Shown here piece by piece: positions 1-11,700 of a DNA stretch of 64,000 nt (positions within the stretch are counted from its first letter, which is position 1; the number at the start of each line of letters is the position of its first letter). Source of the DNA: Tetrapyrgos nigripes (taxonomy: Eukaryota; Basidiomycota; Agaricomycetes; Agaricales; Campanellaceae); the NCBI GenBank assembly GCA_013368315.1, contig JAACJM010000219.1:1-64000 (forward strand), written 5' to 3'. The notes beneath the pieces were generated by a model that ran no database searches, was not told the origin of the DNA, and saw nothing but the letters and a program-made list of their open reading frames with translations. The translations under genes and the position numbers were made by a program.

Positions 1-46
1 GAGCCTCCAATCAACATGATGTCAGTCCCGCGTCTCACTAGCAACT

Positions 47-158
47 CACGCCGAAAATACAAAAATATCCGCTCGGCAGAAAGGCGTACAGAAACATCTT
101 ATATCAGTACAATAATGTCATCTATCCGTCGAGCGGATATTTTTGTCCTTTCGGCGTG
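47..158. mobile_element. Short MITE, terminal repeats CACGCCGAAA / TTTCGGCGTG
   Basis: A 112-bp foldback element: CACGCCGAAA at the left end and TTTCGGCGTG at the right end, flanked by the trinucleotide ACT on both sides (44-46 and 159-161). Its left 64 bp match the reverse complement of 2815-2876 and its right 43 bp match the reverse complement of 2553-2592, so it is an internally deleted, inverted relative of the element at 2553-2876. A 3-bp duplication with ends starting CAC would fit CACTA/EnSpm-type elements, but no transposase is present and the superfamily is inferred. Confidence 0.75.
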
Positions 159-239
159 ACTGCATGTCTGGTGATTGCGTTACGGTATGTGTCCAACTCG
201 TAGCCATATAAATCGTCATGGGAATATTACTAATAGGTA

Positions 240-2250
240 ATATCCCACTGGGGAAAGGTGCCACTGCTTCGCTTGGCAAGTTACGAGGCCCTCCTCAACA
301 AAACCTCATTCTTATATTGACTGCGTTGCAGCTACTTGCAAAGTAATATGAGCAAAATAAGTTGGGAGTTTGAACCCATGGAAAAGACTTTGAGGTCACT
401 ACAGGTCACTAAGAGTATGACATAAACATAAATTAATGACGATGAAGAGGCAAGAATTCTGAATTACGAGGGCGCCGAGGCTGAAGCCAAGCTTCAGAAG
501 CAGAGGAAGTAGGGCGGCGAGTACTGGCAAACATCGGATAACAATTAGTATGGCCATACTTGCGGAGAGAAAGCCGTGGACGCGAGTAAGTATCCCATGA
601 AGCACGACACTGTCAATGAAGGTGAGATGAGTCAACACACTGGCATGACATCATGATTGTCGACGATTTCGGGTTGATCGGGAAAGTAGAGACCGGCGTG
701 GTGTGGTGACGACACACAGTTGGGTTGAGTGGCAACGAAAAGGGGTGGGAGTTTGAGGTCGTGGTAAAATTTTCGAGGTCGACATAAGTTAACTCGGCCT
801 TAAAGGGCCTCGTAATGACGATATGCGCACGACTGAGCCTTGGAATAATCCACCGAGGTTGAGTTGCATCGGATACCTCACGCTTAGCAAGCCCTTGATT
901 GTTTTTGGCTTCCTTGTGCTTGCAGTTCTCTAGTCATGGAATACGCAAGCAGAAGCCAAATATCGTCAGGCGTCTCGGCATCATTATGCTAATATTACCC
1001 GTCAATTCTCACGTCAGGCCGCCCACTTTTTTCTCCAACGACCATGGCCAAGCGCGAGCGCATACAGTTCCCTCTGTCTTCACACCACACGGGAAGATAG
1101 AAGAAAAGATTTTGGATCAGACCTCATCTCCAGTGTCCACTCACACGCCAAAGATGTCAATTTATCCGTCGAGCGGATAGATGAACCGATAGGCGTTTGG
1201 AAACGAGAACTGTCTGTAAATTAGATAAAATACAAATATATAAAGTCTCTGTAAGCTGGATATTTGCACAGAAAGCTGATATATTTGGACGTCTTTCAGT
1301 TACGAGACCTCTTAAAGGCCGAGTTAACTTATGTCGACCTCGAAAATGTTACCACGACCTAAAACTCCCACCCCTTTTCGTTGCCACAGCCGGTCTTTGC
1401 CCTTCCCGACAACCGGTCCAGACTCAGTCTGGACCAGATCCAAGGACTGTTGACGTCAATAACCACGACGTCATGCCAGCATGTCAAATTTGAAATCGGT
1501 CTGCTTAACGCCCTTCTTCCCTTTTCACACTGGATAGGGGTCGAGGAATTTGAGCTTCTTATACAAAACATAACCAGTCCACTCCTAACCCGGATTCCTA
1601 TCAATGGTCCATTCACTTTTGCAGAAAATAGGCTTTTGCACCCTGCAATAACCACTTTACGTCCTCTGACTCTGAAAGTTCACAACTCGTCTAAGATTTG
1701 TTCAAATTGCTGAAAGATCGATGCAAAATTCTGTATGAGGAACAGTCTCTATTCCACTCAACATAAAAACGAAAGATAGATGCGTACTATAAGACCAGTG
1801 TACACCTTGCCATGAAGGAGACGCAATACTGTTCCTAGATTGAAGAGAGCAAGGAACTCTTGCCCTGTAGATTAACGCTGCTTCTCGAATTGAGACTCAG
1901 AGAACTGTCCACGACTACCAATACTCGAGCCAGTGTATTAGAACAATAGAGATAGAAACTTGTATGTATTCGAGATCTCTTCGAGTCCCTTTTATACCTA
2001 CTACAATACATTCTAGAATGTTCTACTTCTACAACTATGTATGAGTAAGCATCTATGAGTATGAGTAAGATAGCTCCAAGAGGTGAGTAAGATATTACTG
2101 AGTGCTTGAAGAGTTGCTCATGGAATAGTGTCAAAGACAACAGGAAGTTCAACACAGTTCACCTGCATAAGCTGAGAAATCAGACTACGTGAAAGGGCCT
2201 CGTAACTTGCCACGCGAAGCGAAGGCCCTTTGCCCCAGTACATCTGATTG
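240..2250. repeat. Nested inverted repeats of unidentified DNA elements
   Basis: Two pairs of inverted arms are visible. The outer pair is about 245-290 against 2196-2246 (shared core: TTACGAGGCC, then GCGAAGC, then CCCCAGT). The inner pair is about 670-805 against 1313-1440 (shared core GAGGTCGACATAAGTTAACT, with a GAAAAGGGGTGGGAGTTT block). The right inner arm also resembles 42700-42805. Open frames inside (for example 1381-1713 and 1835-2155) show no recognisable domain and are treated as non-coding. This reads as non-autonomous elements inserted into each other, without a transposase. Confidence 0.6.
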
Positions 2251-2291
2251 GCGAATAGACATATTTTGCATTAACTTCATTGAAAGAACTA

Positions 2292-2533
2292 CAAAAAGAC
2301 CTCAAATCGGGGCTCCGGACATGGCTATGGATATGTGATCAAAAAGAGCATATATCCGGATGTTACGATAATTCATTTCTCCGTAATACTGATATGCCAC
2401 AATTGAATGGGTCCTGGAATATCCGTTCAACGGACAAATGAACTATTGGCACCCATATCAGGAAGCCGGACTTATTGTCTTTCTGGACTCATATCCGTAA
2501 CTATGTCCGGAGCCCCAATTTGAGGTCTTTTTG
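2292..2533. mobile_element. TA-flanked MITE, ends CAAAAAGACCTCAAAT
   Basis: A 242-bp element with inverted ends of about 45 bp. The left end reads CAAAAAGACCTCAAAT followed by a GGGGCTCCGGACAT block, and the right end mirrors it. It is flanked by TA on both sides (2290-2291 and 2534-2535), as expected for the Tc1/mariner superfamily. It has no coding capacity and lies 19 bp from the next MITE. Confidence 0.75.
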
Positions 2534-2552
2534 TACTTCTTTTCATAGATTT

Positions 2553-2876
2553 CACGCCGAAAGGACAAAAATATCCGCTCGACGGATAGATGACATTATT
2601 GTCACAGCGGACCGCGATGGGTATTTGCCATCTATTTTTGATGCAACCTTAAATCTCGAACTTCTGCTCGGCACCGGAACTACCCATATGGAATTCCGGC
2701 CTCAAAATGGTCCCATATGGGGTATGTTCAGCCTGCAAAAACTGCTCTGAAAGATTTGAGATTTACGCCTGCGCAAAAATGGTTGGCAAATACCCATCGC
2801 CGTCCGCAGTGTGTACTGATATAAGATGTTTCTGTACGCCTTTCTGCCGAGCTGATATTTTTGTATTTTTGGCGTG
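2553..2876. mobile_element. Full-length MITE, terminal repeats CACGCCGAAA
   Basis: A 324-bp element with CACGCC/GGCGTG termini that is nearly palindromic along much of its length; for example GATGGGTATTTGCCA near 2617 pairs with TGGCAAATACCCATC near 2784. The flanking trinucleotide is TTT on both sides. It appears to be the longer relative of the deletion derivative at 47-158. No open frame in it looks coding. Confidence 0.7.
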
Positions 2877-2982
2877 TTTGATGCGAAATGTGTCTGTTCA
2901 TCAATCAACTGCACCAAAAGGTTTCCGTATATATCAACTTTCCGTTCAAATATCTAGCTTCTAACGTACACATATCAGGTCA

Positions 2983-3020
2983 TTTATCCGTCGAGCGGAT
3001 ATTTTTGTCATTTTGGCGTG
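2983..3020. repeat. Isolated end of the CACGCCGAAA MITE family
   Basis: A single terminus (the TATCCGTCGAGCGGATATT core followed by GGCGTG) matching the ends of the elements at 47-158 and 2553-2876, but without a clear partner end. A shorter, more degenerate trace lies at 1143-1180. It is probably a truncated copy. Confidence 0.6.
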
Positions 3021-3240
3021 TCACACGGCTTGGGAGCGGATGCCCACGGAGTGACCTGAGTATGTACATTTTCGTTCTACTCCATCAGACCCTCATATGG
3101 TCCTATCTGCTTCGCTAGGAACCGGCCCTGCATTAAGAACTCGAATGACCAAGTTTTTTCTAAAGACTGCACGCAAGTACCTTGATCTCTTACTTTAGTA
3201 CTCGAATTGTTAACCATGGACGCCGTTATCTAGAGCTAGG

Positions 3241-3248
3241 TATATAAG
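3241..3248 (+). promoter_or_regulatory. TATA box of the dienelactone hydrolase gene
   Basis: TATATAAG lies 52 bp before the chosen ATG. A matching CATATAAG lies at the same relative place in the second copy (38985-38992, 52 bp before its ATG). Conservation in both copies supports a core promoter role, and an AG-rich stretch between box and ATG is a plausible transcription start region. Confidence 0.55.
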
Positions 3249-3299
3249 CAGATATACCACCCAGCCAAGCATTCCGTCAGACCCTTCCCTTCTCACAGG

Positions 3300-4464
3300 A
3301 TGCTCTTCTCCACACTCACATCGTTCTTGCTATCTGCGCTTGCCTTTAATGTCGTCGGGGGTACTGTTATCGTTCCTCAAGCACCTCCTTCCGACCATAT
3401 ATTCCACACATCTAGCGACGTACCCACAGGACGCAATGTGACTATTGCAGGAGTCAACACCTACGTTAATACCCCTCCCGAAGGAACCTTTGACCCAACC
3501 CGAGCGGTTGTCATCCTCATGGATATTTTTGGGTTTGGGAGTACGGACAATTTCGTTAGTAATTACGCGCACTTCTCCATGGTCAATTGACTACTGAAAA
3601 CAATTGTTATGAATGTTGGCGCACAGCTGCTGGTAAGTGATTTACTTTCGCCAGGTTTGATGTTTTTCCTCATTAATGACTCTCTATATGTCCCCAGACC
3701 GACACTTGGGCAAAAGCAGGATTCGCCACGTATATGCCAGACTATTTTCTTGGTGATCCTTTTCCTCAAGACGGTAGCGTCAGTAATCTTGGTCTAATGA
3801 ATAGTCCACGCCGTCTGAATATACCCTGATATTTATATCTAGATTACTAACGATGCATGGCACCTCAACCACACCGAAGCTATCACGACTCCACCTCTCC
3901 TTGCTGTCCTTGACGCGTTAAGAGTTCAAGGCGTTCAACAGATCGGTGTTTCTGGTTATTGTTTTGGAGGTACGTCTTCATTTTATCCGTCTCTCATTCC
4001 CAGCGGCCACCTAATCCATCTTCCGATTATTCTACTTGTCAGGTCTCTATGCAACTCGTCTCACCCAAAACAACACCGTAGCCGTCGCAACCATGGCTCA
4101 CCCTTCTAGTCTGGCCATTCCAGACGATTACATCCTCGTCAAAGCGAATTCGACTGTTCCTGTCCAGATCAATTCAGGAGAATTTGATACAGGATTTACT
4201 CCAGCCTTGGCAGAACAGACTGATGAGGTTATGGTTGGCTATGTTCCTGGGTATAATCATACGGCGTGGGCGGGTGTCGGACATGGGTTTGCTGTTAGTG
4301 CGAATGCTGTGAGTGTTTACCTTTCAGCATACGGATTGATGGTATATCTGGGCCGGAAATCTGACTGGTGTGGTCTTTCTATTTAGTCGGATCCAGTGGC
4401 TGTCGCTGCCAAAGAAGGGTCGTTTGAGGTTATGTCGAGTTGGATTAGTGCTCATTTCGTCTAG
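3300..4464 (+). CDS. Secreted dienelactone hydrolase family protein (six exons)
   Basis: An alpha/beta-hydrolase of the dienelactone hydrolase family, predicted to be secreted; substrate unknown. The model is exons 3300-3554, 3627-3632, 3698-3778, 3843-3969, 4043-4308 and 4387-4464, giving about 270 residues, normal for fungal members. The ATG is followed by a hydrophobic leader (MLFSTLTSFLLSALAF). Family landmarks are the strand before the first intron (VVILMDIFG), the nucleophile elbow GVSGYCFGG with the catalytic Cys, the acidic region SGEFDTGF (probable Asp) and GVGHGF with the catalytic His. All introns are 64-78 nt with GT-AG borders and the phases agree. The second exon is only 6 nt (CTGCTG, Leu-Leu); it is needed to join DNF to TDTWAKAGF in frame, and its splice sites are also kept in the pseudogene copy at 39 kb. 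It is flanked by MITEs on both sides. The fold and family are fairly certain; the exact second exon needs RNA evidence. Confidence 0.85.
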
Positions 4465-4952
4465 GGTTTTGAGCACTGATGTGTAAACAGTAAAGCATGC
4501 TGAAGAAAGATTCAGAGAGAATTCGGACGGATATGTACTTGTACTGTTATGTGAGTACATTCTCCAGAAGAATGATACTATTCGTGGGCTACGCGAGGTG
4601 ACTAGGGTTTATTTCTCTGCTTTTTTGTCCGTTTGGTCTTTTTCCGGGTTACAAGATATGGAATACTCTCCATACGTACTTATGTTCATAAAATCTCTCT
4701 AAACCCACATTTTTACGCTGGAAGAGCTCAATAGTGTAACTGGATGTATCTTCAAGCTAGTTGACATGATTGAGCACTATCGGTGTCAATCGTAGGAACG
4801 AGCGCCAATCCTTCTTTCTCAACGTGAAGAAACGTTAAGATAAAGAAAGAAGGAATGATAGGAAGAGAAAATCAAAACTGACATCCAAAGATCATCAACA
4901 TGCTGCCAGACACCAAACGGAACTGCTAAATCCATGCTAACACATCATTTTA

Positions 4953-5308
4953 CAGCTATTTCACTAAATATGCGGAAAGTCCAAATTTTTTTCTCTCAAT
5001 CACCTTTCGGCTTTCAGAGGACCGGCCGGATACATATAAAGCCCCTGAGAAGTGTTGGGCTACTCTGATCGCTGCCCTAAACGATGTGGAGCCAACCAAC
5101 TCTGGTGGAGCTCACTGCGTCGGGTGGTCCCGACATAGTCCGACTCCATGGTCGGGGCTGGATCGGGCTCTAACAAGGCTCTTGATGTCGTCTGCGTCAT
5201 CCTAAGATTTTTGAATGCGCCGTCGAAGCCGCTACAGCCGATCGAGGCCCAGTTGATCGGCCTCGGAAAAAAAAAAATGATCATTCCGTACTTTTAGTGA
5301 AATAGCTG
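4953..5308. mobile_element. TA-flanked MITE, ends CAGCTATTTCACTAAA
   Basis: A 356-bp element with inverted ends CAGCTATTTCACTAAA and TTTAGTGAAATAGCTG and TA duplications at 4951-4952 and 5309-5310, fitting a Tc1/mariner-type MITE. The interior is GC-richer than its surroundings and has no recognisable coding region. It lies just downstream of the dienelactone hydrolase locus and is absent from the second copy of that locus. Confidence 0.8.
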
Positions 5309-5310
5309 TA

Positions 5311-5706
5311 ATGATCGCTGTTACTGTCTGTCTAGGAGAGACTAACTCAACTCTAGCTTCATGCCAACACCAGAATCACGCCGTGAAGAGCGCAAAGCCC
5401 AATCCATCCACCAAGTCACCCATCACCCAATAGAGGCATGAGAAACCAACGTCAACACCGATCACAGGAATACTCCTCACTGCTCACTTTTCACTACTCG
5501 TTCCTCGACCCCATCCAAAAATCCATCATCCAATAAGTCATTCCACCCCTGTCGGAGATTTCGGAAAGGGCTTTTTTTCTCGGGGCCGTCGTATATATCA
5601 TATTTCGATAAAGGCAAACAGCAATTTTGTATCATAGACTAATTTGTGAACACTTTATTTTACTCAAAGGCATTCAGAGTCATACGGTATGGAACCTTCG
5701 ACTCCG
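5311..5706. other. Intergenic sequence, nothing recognised
   Basis: This stretch separates the MITE from the 3' end of the minus-strand DUF2235-ARM gene. No open frame of note, repeat or RNA gene is visible. It should contain the 3' untranslated region of that gene, with AT-rich sequence around 5590-5660. Confidence 0.4.
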
Positions 5707-8700
5707 TCACAGTTGATTCCGTGGTAAGACATTGCCAAGTATTTCCTCGTCGATGAGGAGGTCACATATCCTTTTTCTACCTTGCTCTGTATTTCGGAAT
5801 ATGTTTCAAGCAAACGTTATGTCTATACCCATGATTTCAACGCACCGTGTTTAGCGAGCACCCTAAGTGCATTCTGACTGTGGACCCTGGTCTCCCGATC
5901 TATGCTCTTGAGTCTCATGTCCAGTGCTTTGATGGCACCTGCAGAAATGAAACCAAGCAGTACTTTATCGTCTGGCGTAATAGTCAATACTCCCACAATA
6001 AAATGCGTTGGGAAGCGTACGTACCATTAAACGATGCGATAAGATTCGCAGCAAAGCTCGTCGGTTGCAGCATAGAATGCACATATGCCCCTTTATCGAT
6101 GGTATATTTATTCTCCGTTGGGTGATAATTGTCGTTAGTGATGATCTTCACGATATCATCGTATAGATTTAGTTCGACAATGGCAGTAATCATATCCTCT
6201 ACAACGTACTTAGCGCTTTTCTGGGAAATTGCTCCATTCGCACTTACCTCGACCTTTAATCTCGCTGAATACTTGCATTAGTTGTGAAGCAAGGCTGATG
6301 GTTCCAATGCCGATGGTTCTGGAAGCGCCGATGTTGGAAACACACGAAATCATATTCTTAAGTAGATGTTTGGTCGGAACCTGACAAATTTTGGCGTCAA
6401 TATATTGAGACCCTGCCCAAGACTCATAAGTAAGGAGTGTGATACGGGCATGCAGAATGACACTAACTGTCATTGCGTTGAAGATGGACTTCAATTACTG
6501 CACCCAGAGCTTCTTCTATGCTGTATCTCAGCGTTAGTGGAGGATTTGAGCTCAGCAACGACAAGAGGTTTTCCATGTCCGCTGCTTTTACATAGGTGTG
6601 ACCATGATCTGGATGTGGCGTTACAAATTGCCTGATTATCAGTGCTAAAGAACTTACTGTGTTGCGTTACATGAGTGAGGATCTCTACTGCTTTCCACTG
6701 CAAGCCAATGTCTGAATTGGGAATCAATTCATAGATTTTCGGAATGATCTTTGGGTAGGAAGTATGTATTATTTCGAGCGAATCATCTAACATCAAAATA
6801 TGAGGTAAGTAAGGTATGCGACACTAGGAACCGACATGTCTTAGTAAGCATCCCGCCCCTCGTTGATGGCGCGAAATTGTGAGCTCACACCTTTGAGTTT
6901 AGCATTTTTGCTCAGTACAATGGATGTAGATAGACCTTCCGCACAGATTGTACTGAAAATTTTGCGAAAAAAATGTTATTCAAGTCGAGAAAAATCGATT
7001 TTTTTCTTTGGTCATAAAACGTCGAACCCGAGCTCTGGGTGAAATTTCGCAAAAAAGTCATCCCAGGTTTGTCGCCTTACATAATACAGATAAGATTACA
7101 GATATACCATAAAAGGAAGAGATAACATACAGATTTACCATTCTCGGAAGTGGACCCACAAGCCGCAATGAAAATTTAGGCTTTTTTCAGCCTGTCTGAA
7201 GCCCATGGGTCGTCGCAATAATGCCCAGAATGCTCGACGCAATGCTCTGGCCCATGCCAGACAGCTTCGCCATCCTCAGCCTGCCACATGCTGTCGCAAA
7301 GTCCTCTTCTATGAAGATGATTTTGTAGCTCAAAAGTCTATCCTACAGGAGTACATCGAGTCGCGAGGCCATCTTTGTGACTACTATCTGAAATTCCACT
7401 GCGAGCTCAATTTTATCGAGCAATATTGGGGTGCCGCCAAATTCATTTATCGTCGGTATGTCAAGACATCAAATATGGACCAGATGCGCGCAAATGTCAA
7501 GGCAGCGCTTGACAGTGTTCCGTTGCTTCAGATCAAGAGGTACGAATGCTTCCTTACTCTCATCATCTTTCCTGACTGACACGCTCATAGATTTGCCATC
7601 CGTTCCGCACGTTATATACACGCTTACTGTGAAGGCTTGAATGGGGCTCAGGCAGCTTGGGCTAATAGAAGGTATCACGGGGATCGCACCCTACCACAGG
7701 AGATGATTCGGAAAGCCATGGACGCAGTCAGGAAGGTTGTAGCACTGTAGCATAGACCCTGTGCGGCCCTCCGCAGCGGCGATAAAAAAATTTTTTTCTT
7801 GACCCTCGACTTTGTCGCTGACGTCACGATTACAAAGCTGATTACTAAGCATGTCGGTTCCTACTGTCGCATACCTTATACTGAAGTATTGCCCTCGATT
7901 ACGTACCATGTTGAGTTAATTCAATCAGCAGAGAGACGGCAGCGTCCAGTCTACTTAGTCTACCACTCATTTGCCAGACCTCTAAAACTACGTCAAGTCA
8001 GGGATCGCCAGGTCAATGATGAACACACCTTGTACAGCATCACATTCTCGCAAGGCATCGGTTGCTTGTACAAAGTCCGGCCCTGAGTCAAGCGTGGTTT
8101 GTAATAACTTCACGGCACGCTTAACCGTTTGAGAGCGATAACAATCTGTCTTACAAACTGAATAAACATCAACAGTCGGAAAGAATCCCTGACCTTCATG
8201 TTGCAGAGTCTGGATTACCAGAGAACAGGAGGTTATGACTCCTAAGTGAGTCTCTCCCTCAGTTTCCATTAGTTCCAGAAGTTCGTCGACAATGCCGGAC
8301 ATTTTGGCGTGAAATTCTATCAGGTAAAAGATACAGACAAGAACATCACGATTGAAGACTCGGAAACTCACCGGTATACTTTGCGAACAACAGGAATATC
8401 CGAATGGCCCAAAATCTCACCGAAGGTTTCTTATCCTTGAGAAGGGCTCTAAGACGTTCGATGAGTAGTTCACCTACGAGGACTTGTCGAATGTATTCTA
8501 CTTCGGCATCAAAATAAGAAGATTAAAGAACCAGGTACCAATCACCTAGCCACATAATGCTGCCCAACAGCTCACAAGCTTCTCGACGAGACATATCCAG
8601 GCTGTCTGTGCAAATTAATTTCATGAAAACGTTCAAAATAGAAGCAATGATTTCAGTTTTGAAGGTATCTGATAAAACCCATTGAGACACTGCCCAACAA

Positions 8701-11700
8701 ACGGTGATACACAACATACCTGGGCCACCAACTGCAATCAAACGACACAGACAGCTCAAACAGTGCTGTTGAATTGACAGGTTCAAGCTGCTATCCTGAA
8801 TGAATGTTTCCAACAGCTCGACGATTCCAGATGTGCGTTTGATTGAAGTGAAGTATTGATCTGAACTGACATAAGCATGTGAGGTCCCAAGAAAAAAAGA
8901 GCGCCCCAACCAATCTTCAAGAGCTCGGAAATACCAGCAATAATATTCTCTTTTACGTCTGAAGGTATTGCTACCTGGATTAGCAAGCTCTGTAGGTTTG
9001 GGAGCGTTTGCAGCAGCCGATCTCGTTGAACACTTTGTGCTATGTGGGATATGAGATTTGAAATTGCTCAGATATGACACAAGTACACATACATGAGTGC
9101 GCAAGAAGCAAGAAGGAGATCGCTGAACAGCGTTGATTGTCTTGCAGATCAGATGCTTCCACCGGGATATCGGTCATATATGTCAATAGCGAGTTTACAA
9201 GGTCAGAGGAGATGGGAACATTTCCAAATTCTTGACGAGAGAATATAAACTCGAGGGTGACAATTTTCTAATAAGGTGTCACTTACTTTTATGCGTCATA
9301 ATACATTTGAGACAGCGGAGAATTTTCAAGGTCGCCTTCTTGTCGGGTAGGTGAAGTATTTGTGCGAATGACTCCATGCAAGATTTGCTCATCTGTATTT
9401 CGACAATCGGATCTGCAGGCCTAATCAACCAAGGTTCTCGAACATAAAGTATCTCTCAAGTTAGAGACTGACAATACTTAGCTATCGCAGTAAGACAGTC
9501 AGCACTTTGAACTTGAAACTCCTTGTTCTTGAGGATATCTGCGATAATCATGATACCACCATGGTCCTTGATCATCTCCGCACCAGGACCTGCAATAAAG
9601 TATGAAATGTGTAGCAAATTTCAACACCAGCTATACTTACGGGATGATGCAGCAAGATACAGATAATTCAAATTCAGTCGCAAGTCACTTCGATCTTCCT
9701 CGAGTTTCCCGAGGGCGTTTCTGACGAGAATCCGATCGAACACATCCACCTCCAAGGGAATCGCCTCCGAGTCATTCCATTTGGAGAGCCACTCAATAGT
9801 GTCAGTCTCTCCTGAACCAACAAGTGTTGACCAGTTGAGAACGTTCCCGAGTTGAACACTGGTTGCTTTAGGCATGTAAGACCTGTCCTTTTTAAACGCG
9901 AGAGAAGCGTGAAGTTTCTGACCGGAAACAATCACACGACCGTTCGACATGTGCCGACGTCTTCGAGATCTGCTCATTAGCATAGAGTACTCAGGAGATT
10001 GGGGCATTGAAGGGATATTTACCTTTGCGTCTGACCAGGATTCGACGGGTCATATGCGAGTTGTTTAACCCAGCTGTTCTCCAGGATACACCAGAGCACC
10101 TTGGCCGCCTGGTCTTGGAACAGAGTAGTCCATCCTTTCCTCCGTGTTATTGTTCTGCTTTCCGAATCTCCGCTTTCGTGTTTGAACCACGTGTCTTCCA
10201 AATTTCGAGACTTCAAAAGAAGACCAGCCGTGCTAGCTTCGTTCTCCATCCAGGTGAGTGAAGGGCTCGCAAGATCAAGCTTGACGTTCTCCAGGTTCTC
10301 CCCTCCGCTGAGAAGAATTTGGATTCAGTATTAGTACTAATGACGAAATTAGAGTTCCCATACATGTCTGAATGGTTGCCTGCGAACCAAACCTCTTTGA
10401 CACGTACATTGCCTCCGATTGAATCTTCACCCAATACCGTTTGAAAACTGTGTGTATCTTTCGTGCTATGATCCGGTTTCATAGATACTTGCTCCTGGCC
10501 CAGGAATCCATCTTGCTTGGGATCAAAGAATGCCCCGCCGTGTACATATTCTGGCAGAAATTTGACACGGTCCTCATCCAAAGCTAAAGCCTGGCGAAAG
10601 AAGCAGATGTGCTTGCTGTCCATGGTGCCGGGTAGTGGTGGGCCACGGGAGATGCCAATCGGTGATACAGTATCCCTGGTTAAGAGCTCCAATTATAATG
10701 GTTCAAAAATGGCACAGTAGACATACCAAACACCAACAAAATGCACGCCAACACTTCGGGAAAAGGTTCTCTTGAAATTGCCTGCCAGATTGGCCGGCAG
10801 TGTTTCATCTGATTTCCTATTCTCATTTGGCCCTCTTCCTTGGGGTTGGCAGCTTGAAGTCTTTCCCTTGAACTCTAGAAACAGATTTGACTCAATTTCC
10901 CAGGGTTGAAAGGAAAGCCATTGGCGCACTTTGACCCTTGTAGCGATCCATATACAATTCATAGCCACTTCCTTGCGTTCAGAGCAAACATTAAACGATG
11001 AGAGATGACTCACAAAGGTATCTGCTCAACATTCCCAGAGTACATCAGTCCGATCTAGGTTGACAATCAGGTGCAGTCCATTGGCAGGGTGATTTGCCCA
11101 ACCTTGTCTATCATCCCCGCCAGAGTTCGAATTTGATAGGCTCCCCGTGAAAAGCCTGCCTCAAAATGTTGAAAACCTATGTTTTGAGCTTCAATAATGA
11201 GACATACCGAACAGGTATATTTTATCTCCAGGTTGATAATGGTCTGATAGCCATCTATAGGCACCTTGGACGACTCTTTCAAATTTCCTGCATTGATGCT
11301 AAGCAAGTAAGCGTGACGCAGAGATAACGAGTATGTACCATGCAAACATCAGATCAAGAACATTCCAGAACGTCTGCCTGATAGAAGCACGAGAAGATGA
11401 GGTGTACGTCCCGATTCCGCTGTTATAGTAAGTCAGTTGAGGGGTATCGTACTCATCCTTGATGATTCGGCTGCACAGCTCAACAACATTTGTATTCTGA
11501 ATAAAATGAAGGGCGATGGAATAAATTTTAGCGAAGCTTTCATGATAAAATTACCCACCTCGATTCCAAATTGGTTCGATGTCCCGTCGATGCAAACGAT
11601 CAAATTTCTTGGCGTTGTGGAAAGGGAAGAGTCTTCACATCGGCCATCGCACCTATCCCGACAGATACAGTTGCATCTGCAACTACAGTCGCATCCACAA

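Larger units (their letters stand above)
3055..4760 (+). repeat. Duplicated segment, copy A (pairs with 38776-40498)
   Basis: A 1.7-kb block containing promoter, all exons and introns, and 3' flank of the dienelactone hydrolase gene recurs in the same orientation at 38776-40498. Similarity starts at CCTGAGTATGTACATTT and ends at CTTCAAGCTAG in both copies. Sequence outside these points is unrelated, which gives clear junctions. Copy A keeps the intact gene and copy B is broken. Confidence 0.85.
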
